Assembly (NCBI GenBank): GCA_001247695.2
Contig: LGRX02034744.1
Span: 1 to 56,884 of the forward strand
DNA: 56,884 nt
Source of the DNA: Cymbomonas tetramitiformis
Taxonomy: Eukaryota > Chlorophyta > Pyramimonadophyceae > Pyramimonadales > Pyramimonadaceae
Direction of reading: 5' to 3'
Shown: positions 51,715-56,884 of the stretch, piece after piece
Layout: each line of letters opens with the position of its first letter
Numbering within the stretch: the first letter of the stretch is position 1
Notes under the pieces: model-generated
What the model was told of the DNA's origin: nothing
Seen by the model: only the letters and a program-made list of their open reading frames with translations
The model's database searches: none
Program-made: the position numbers and the translations under genes

Positions 51715-52735
51715 CAAGGCATGGTATCAGTTGGTTCAGGCGGTATTGATAGTTTTTGATGATTTCACTTTTCTGATCAATCGATTCTGATTCACAGCAT
51801 GTCTACTCAATCAATTCTGATATTTCAAGCCAGGGCATCAATCAACTCTGATTCTCAGCAAGTCTGATCAATCAATTGTGATTGTTCCACGGGCAGTATC
51901 AATCAATTATGATACATCGGTATGAAGTATCAATTGGTTTAAATACATACTGTCGATTCCCCACCCTACTACACGTGCTGGTTCACGGAGATCGCCGGTC
52001 ATGGTAGTTTCATGGCCAACCAGGTTTTCTAATTCATATAGGCTCCCAAGTGTCATTCGGTTCGGGGAAATTCTTCCAACCCATAAGCCATTGTGCAACA
52101 CCGCCATTTGATGCACTCTCTGTCTGCGTATCTCACGGAGCTTGTAAGCTTGTATTCAACATCGTCACTTCCGGCGATCTAAGTATGATCGGGTTTGGGA
52201 TGGTAATTGGTCATTCGATGGGGTTCATGGGTATATATGTAGACACTATCTTGACATATTTCGAATTTCATTTTAAGATAATCGAAAACCATGGGCAATA
52301 AGCGCGGACGTGGAAAGCAATCTTATCAGGCGAATGTAGTTTCCGAGGGCAAGGGCGCGATCAAGCGCACACACCAAACGCCTGATTTGTCCAAGATGGA
52401 GACGACGTTATCACAATATTGAGTTAATGACCAACCAAAGTCCCACATCGGGGTTTGCCGGATCGAAATGGCACGCCGCCGGGATCGGAACATTGAGTTA
52501 ATCGATTTAATCGATTGTATTCGTTCAACCCAAGGATCAATCGATTCTGATTGTTTAGCCCGTGGGATCAATCAATTCTGATTATTGCCCTCGGGGATCA
52601 ATCAATTCGGATGGTTAGACATGAGATATCAATCAATTCCAATATTCTGATAGTGCACAAATTCACTATCAATTGATTATGATATTCTGTTATATTGATA
52701 GTATCAGAATATCAAACAATCGATACCATGCCTTG
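51715..52735. mobile_element. 1,021-bp non-autonomous hAT element in a Polinton gene
   Basis: Perfect terminal repeats CAAGGCATGGTATC / GATACCATGCCTTG, with 8-bp flanks ATGAGTTG (51,707-51,714) and ATGAGGTG (52,736-52,743), 7 of 8 matching. Inside are degenerate ATCAATCAATTCTGAT repeats. It interrupts the 3' end of the small gene that starts at 52,897. Confidence 0.88.
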
Positions 52736-52897
52736 ATGAGGTGCTCTTAAAATCCTTCCAAAACGTCTTAATTGACCACTAACTTTGCATTGAATTTGAT
52801 TTCCAAGCGGACGACCTGAGGGTGCAGGGTCTTTGTACCCACAATAAATTCTATTATTAAGTCTTCGTTGAGCTTGTGTTTGATTTGCTCTTACCAT
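52712..52897 (-). pseudogene. Small basic Polinton protein truncated by the hAT insertion
   Basis: The ATG at 52,897 reads MVRANQTQAQRRLNNRIYCG, then C-x-G-Q/R-rich sequence (CKVSGQLRRFGRIL). The CG...PSGRPLGN...C...GQ.R..G spacing resembles short basic proteins of Polinton-like viruses (from memory, unverified). At 52,735 the frame runs into hAT sequence and stops after about 7 foreign residues. The original 3' end is recognisable on the far side of the hAT element at about 51,680-51,706, where a short Arg-rich end and stop remain in phase. Confidence 0.6.
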
Positions 52898-53066
52898 AAT
52901 TATATATATAATCTAATTTTAAAAAATTATCGCAAATTAATTTCAGTTTCCTTATCTTTATTATTTTTATTTTGACTTCGTGTTCTTTTAGTAATTCTAT
53001 TTGATGAAGAAACTCCTTCTTTTTTCAAAATTCTTTCTTTTTTATTTTGTTTAACTACTAATTCTT

Positions 53067-54020
53067 TTACGGTGGGCTCATTAGTTTTTTGTTAGTGACA
53101 TTTCCTTTAACTTCTAATAATTCCCTTGGTTTATATCGTCTAGCTAAAGTCTCATTACCATCCTCAATAACATAACTTAATCCTTTTATTGATTTTACTT
53201 TATATATTTTTGTAGACCATTTTTGAGACTCTTTATCAAATGTTTTAGTTTTAATTTTAATTCTTACTTTATCTCCAGGTTTTATACCTACTTTTTCAAG
53301 AAGTTCGGTCAATTTATTTCTTTTTAATAAAATATTTCTAATTATTTTTGTATATGACATATTATCAGGCGCAGACCTATTGATATTTCCAAGATTTTGT
53401 GTGTTATTATAATTTTTAACAATATAGTCTAAATAACCAACCCAATTTACGGTATCTTTACTTGCAGAGTTCGCTTCTAATTCTATTTTCAATGTTTTAT
53501 TGAATCTTTCAATCATACCCATAGTTGAATGGTCATCAGGCTCATTTAAATAGTGTTCACTATCATTGTCTTTTAATAACTTTTTCATAGCTTTGTTCGT
53601 AAACTCAGAACCGTTGTCCGTTGTCAATACATTCATTATTGAATCTTTGATTGAGTTTTAAAAAACCGGTATAATTCCCTCAGCACTTTCAATGTTTTTA
53701 TTATTTTTATCTTTGACCGTTTTTTATTTTAGTGCATGTGCATAAGCCGTTCTTGTGTTTACATTAATAGCCGTTGAAATTACAGAAAATCCTCTATTTT
53801 GTCTTTTAACATTTGGTTTAAATGCTAAATCAGCTTGAATATAATTTTTATGAGGGTCTTTACCATAAATAGGAAACAATTCTTTTCTATTTCATTTCTT
53901 TTTTTGAGAACATGTTTGATTAAGCTCAGTGCCTTCAATAGCTTCTTTGACTTGCTTCTCGGTAACTTTATACCCACGAGCTTTTGATTTAGTTGTAAAT
54001 GATGATACACCACTTAATCC
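53067..54020 (-). pseudogene. Polinton-type DDE integrase (broken)
   Basis: Retrovirus-like integrase on the minus strand. The N-part (GLSGVSSFTTKSKARGYKVT) leads to the core: first Asp in YIQADLAFKP, second Asp in TTDNGSEFTNKAM, Glu in STMGMIERFNKTLK. A C-terminal SH3-like basic end follows (KPGDKVRIKIK). Stops or frame changes at about 53,890, 53,725 and 53,655 inactivate it; 53,067-53,636 is one open stretch. It normally inserts the element with a short target duplication. It lies directly downstream of polymerase copy 3. Confidence 0.9.
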
Positions 54021-54039
54021 TATCTCAGGATCTAAATAA

Positions 54040-55180
54040 AATTCTTAAAACATCATAATTTATTTGTATTACTTTGTTTTTATCATTCAAAATCATATTT
54101 TTCATTTCATTATGATTCAAGCTTTGTGAATTTTGGAAATTTAATGAAAATCCTTTTACTTTAGTCATTGTTGTTCCATCATCAAATAATAATGAATATG
54201 ATTTAGGTGCTGTGGCTACATACTCAATGCATTTTTTTAATATATTTTCTTTTTGTCATCATACAATTCATCAGTCAATTCGCCTAAAAAATCTCCTAAG
54301 TGTTTGTTGTAAATATGCATATTTGTTTTGTTTTCAATATAAATCACCGAGTCCGTATCGTGATATAATACATTTTCAAATCCTACATCATCCATTAAAT
54401 TGTACAATTTAATTCTTGCATAAGCGGTAGCAAAAACACCAATAACTTCATTCACACTAAAATTTGTTTCAGCATATTCATCTAATATATTAAATCCTAT
54501 GTGATATTTCACATCATCATTTACTTGTGGAATAGGTTGAATAACAACATTATCATTTCTAGAATCTGATAAAATGTCGTATACCTCAGCATTGTTGCAA
54601 TATTTATTTTTGTCTTTTGTTAGGTTTCAAGCAATATCTTCCCCACAAATTATTAAGAAAAAGTTTGGCTATAGTTCTCATTCCTTCATTTTAAAATATG
54701 TGTTCTTTGTCTAACAATATTCCTTCTTTTTTGAAATATTTTTCAATGTATAAATCTTTGTCTTTCTCGCTTTGTATCCAATCAGGATAATCATTTGCCT
54801 CTTGTTTTATTTTCAAAAAAGTATCAATAAAACTTTCAAATATTTTATAAGATGTGTTTTCCCAGTGTACAACTTGATGAATTCTTTCTATGACATAATC
54901 TTTTATTCAAAGCTAATTTTACTTCTTCGGTGCACCAAGTTCCGCTCATTTTTGTCAATGGAAATGTAAGTTTTTCCATATTGGACTGTCCCCGGGTCCT
55001 CAATGGTAAAACAACCATTTCCAAATCATTTGGAGGAATAATGGTACACTTTATAACCCCAAAAAAATTCTTCAATATTTCTTATACCTAATAAGTCAAT
55101 TTCATTATATATTTTTGAAGGATGTCCAAATCGAAATAAACAATATTTCAAAACCCAAGGATATAAACTTGTAAAATCTA
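54040..55180 (-). pseudogene. Polinton-type DNA polymerase B, copy 3 (C-terminal part)
   Basis: From about 55,180 (motif A region FTSLYPWVLKYC) through TWCTEEVKLALN, motif B NNLWGRYCLKP and motif C YHDTDSVIYIE to KGFSLNFQNSQSLNHN near 54,100. Very similar to copy 1 and distinct from copy 2. Several frame changes. The N-terminal two thirds are missing because unrelated sequence starts at about 55,180. Confidence 0.88.
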
Positions 55181-55685
55181 TGTGCTAGGAGGCAAGCACA
55201 ACCCAGTAGTTCCGGCAGTTGGTGGGAGACTTACGATGAAAAGTTCAGGGGCAGAGGCAGTGTGCAGAAATTATACAACCATCACAAGATTTTCTCTTGA
55301 AAATATATAAATTAACTTTATAGTGGAGCGCCCCCTGAATTTTCGAAACACTTCGGACTTGACCGCGCTTCAAGTAAGCGGTGAAATAACCCCTTTGGGG
55401 CATTTTAAAGCAGCTCTAGCGCAGTATTTTATTTTATTTGGTAACAATATTTTGTTTCAGAATGTCCACGCCTTGTTGTGGGCCACTCTAGAAGAGTTTT
55501 ACGCTAGCGCTTGGAACGCTCTTTGGCTTTGGGAAGTTGCGACGAGATGGTGCACTACGATCTTCTAACAGTTGATTTGTATTTTATTTCCGTTATATTG
55601 TGTGGTAACATGACAATTTTCTAGCTACGCTTAATCATACGCGTTTGCACTCGAAGTTTCTCTTGTTCACAAATTCACAGATCGG
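55181..55685. other. Noncoding sequence
   Basis: No gene recognised. It marks the right-hand break of Polinton copy 3. Confidence 0.6.
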
Positions 55686-56266
55686 CAGACCCTTCGATAG
55701 CGGGAAAACTGCTATTCTGACGGCGGTTTGGACTTTACCGGCGTCTTCCTCGCGGAAATCTACCCCATTTAAGTATTTTCATCACTTCATTTGGTTAACT
55801 TTCGAGGAGATGGGTGATCTCTTCGCAACCCTATCTTTTTGACGACAGTTTTTTTCAGTTTGCATTGCGAACGTGGCATTAGCTCAAACAGAGCGCCAAA
55901 CTGCGGTTTGGAGGTCTCGGTTAAAACCCGGGATGCCACACAATAGAAGAGTGTTCAACGACACTCGTTTACTTACCTTCTCCTTTTTGAAAGATTCGCA
56001 GGTTTTCAGACCCTTCGATAGCGGGAAAACCGCTATTTTCACGACTATTTTGACTTCACGAGCGTTTTCCTCGCGGAAAACTACCCCATGTAAGTATTTT
56101 CATCACTTCCTTTGGTTAACTTTTCGAAGAGATGGGTGATCTCTTCGCAACCCTATCTTTTTGACGACAGTTTTTTTCAGTTTGCATTGCGAACGTGGCA
56201 TTAGCTCAAACAGAGCGCCAAACTGCGGTTTGGAGGTCTCGGTTAAAACCCGGGATGCCACACAAT
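55686..56266. repeat. ~260-bp direct duplication
   Basis: 55,686-55,945 and 56,007-56,266 share CAGACCCTTCGATAGCGGGA through CCCGGGATGCCACACAATA, with local differences around 55,715-55,760. Confidence 0.9.
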
Positions 56267-56737
56267 AAAGGTGTGCTTTCTATCTTCTTTTCACCCTCTT
56301 TGTTTGGACGTCCGATCTTTCCTTTTCTTTAGGCTTGGAGTTCTAACCTTTTCGTTCTTGCGTGCTCAATGTAGGAAAATTACGTTTCGAGTTTCCATCA
56401 TCTATCTCTTCTACAAAGGTATGTTTCTTTTTACCAAAGAATGATCCTTGAACTGTTTGTTAAGGCCCTCAACAACTTGTTAAGGCATTGAACTTTTATT
56501 CAGGGCCTGAAGAAAAAGCTCAAGCTGAGGTCTCGGTGAAAACCCGGGATGCCACACAATAAAGGTGTGCTTTCTATCTTCTTTTCACCCTCTTTGTTTG
56601 GACGTCCGATCTTTCCTTTTCTTTAGGCTTGGAGTTCTAACCTTTTCGTTCTTGTGTGGTCCATGTAGGAAAATTACGTTTCGAGTTTCCATCATCTGTC
56701 TCTTCTACAAAGGTATGTTTCTTTTTACCAAAGAATG
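56233..56737. repeat. 211-bp direct duplication containing an exon-like segment
   Basis: 56,233-56,443 and 56,527-56,737 (offset 294) both contain CAATGTAG or CCATGTAG (acceptor-like), 43 bp starting GAAAATTACG, then AAAGGTATGTTTC (donor-like). It overlaps the end of the preceding duplication, so the two are nested. Confidence 0.9.
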
Positions 56738-56785
56738 GCCCCCCTTGCTCATCTGCACCCTCCAGCTCAACCAAAGAATGAGCGG

Positions 56786-56884
56786 TGGGGGGTGCGCACA
56801 CGCATAGTGGGTGGGTTGAGCTCGAGGGCGCGCACACGCATAGGGGGTGGGTTGAGCTCGAGGGTGCGCACACGCATAGGGGTG
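56786..56884. repeat. ~36-bp tandem array at the window end
   Basis: Unit GAGCTCGAGGGCGCGCACAC + GCATAGGGGGTGGGTT, about 2.7 copies before the window ends. Confidence 0.9.

Overview
The window looks like eukaryotic nuclear DNA, not bacterial. There are TATA boxes at usual promoter distances and no ribosome-binding sites or operons. There are TTTAGGG-type (plant/alga/stramenopile/alveolate-type) telomere-like motifs, hAT elements with 8-bp target duplications, an LTR-type element with a 5-bp target duplication, and decayed Polinton/Maverick-like elements. I cannot name the species.

Region A (1-23,700) is a GC-rich island of compact genes on both strands. Most have their own TATA box and several have a private minisatellite just upstream. 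Recognisable products are an FHA + RING/RBR-like ubiquitin ligase (298-2055, with a second, frame-broken copy at 21,369-23,122), an AlkB-type 2OG-Fe(II) dioxygenase (3689-4360), an SNF2-like SF2 helicase (5733-7571), a small basic FRARHNC-motif protein (11,768-12,025), a tail-anchored U-box protein (12,170-12,772), an FHA-RING protein (17,148-18,662) and a RING remnant (16,883-17,065). Several other proteins are unrecognised. The content (ubiquitin ligases, DNA repair, helicase, short intergenic spaces) recalls an endogenised large DNA virus or a giant mobile element, but no capsid, polymerase or packaging gene of that element is in view. A 2.63-kb direct repeat (1-~2633 and 21,072-23,700) brackets the island. 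Its second copy ends beside a telomere-like motif, exactly where composition switches to AT-rich.

Region B (23,701-32,612) is AT-rich and nearly gene-free. It holds short repeats, two 775-bp near-identical direct repeats, and a pair of tRNA-Arg-like halves in reversed order between 12-bp direct repeats.

Region C (32,613-55,180) is built from remnants of at least three Polinton-like elements: a packaging ATPase (intact), an adenine methyltransferase (one frameshift), three protein-primed-type DNA polymerase B copies (all broken), one DDE integrase (broken), and small accessory genes. These are cut up by hAT-type elements with clear terminal inverted repeats, a long fold-back element (45,310-47,305) and an LTR-type element (48,154-49,967). 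Copies 1 and 3 belong to one subfamily and copy 2 to another.

Region D (55,181-56,884) is noncoding, with nested tandem duplications and a 36-bp array.

Many reading-frame breaks fall in homopolymers or dinucleotide runs, so some may be assembly errors rather than true decay.
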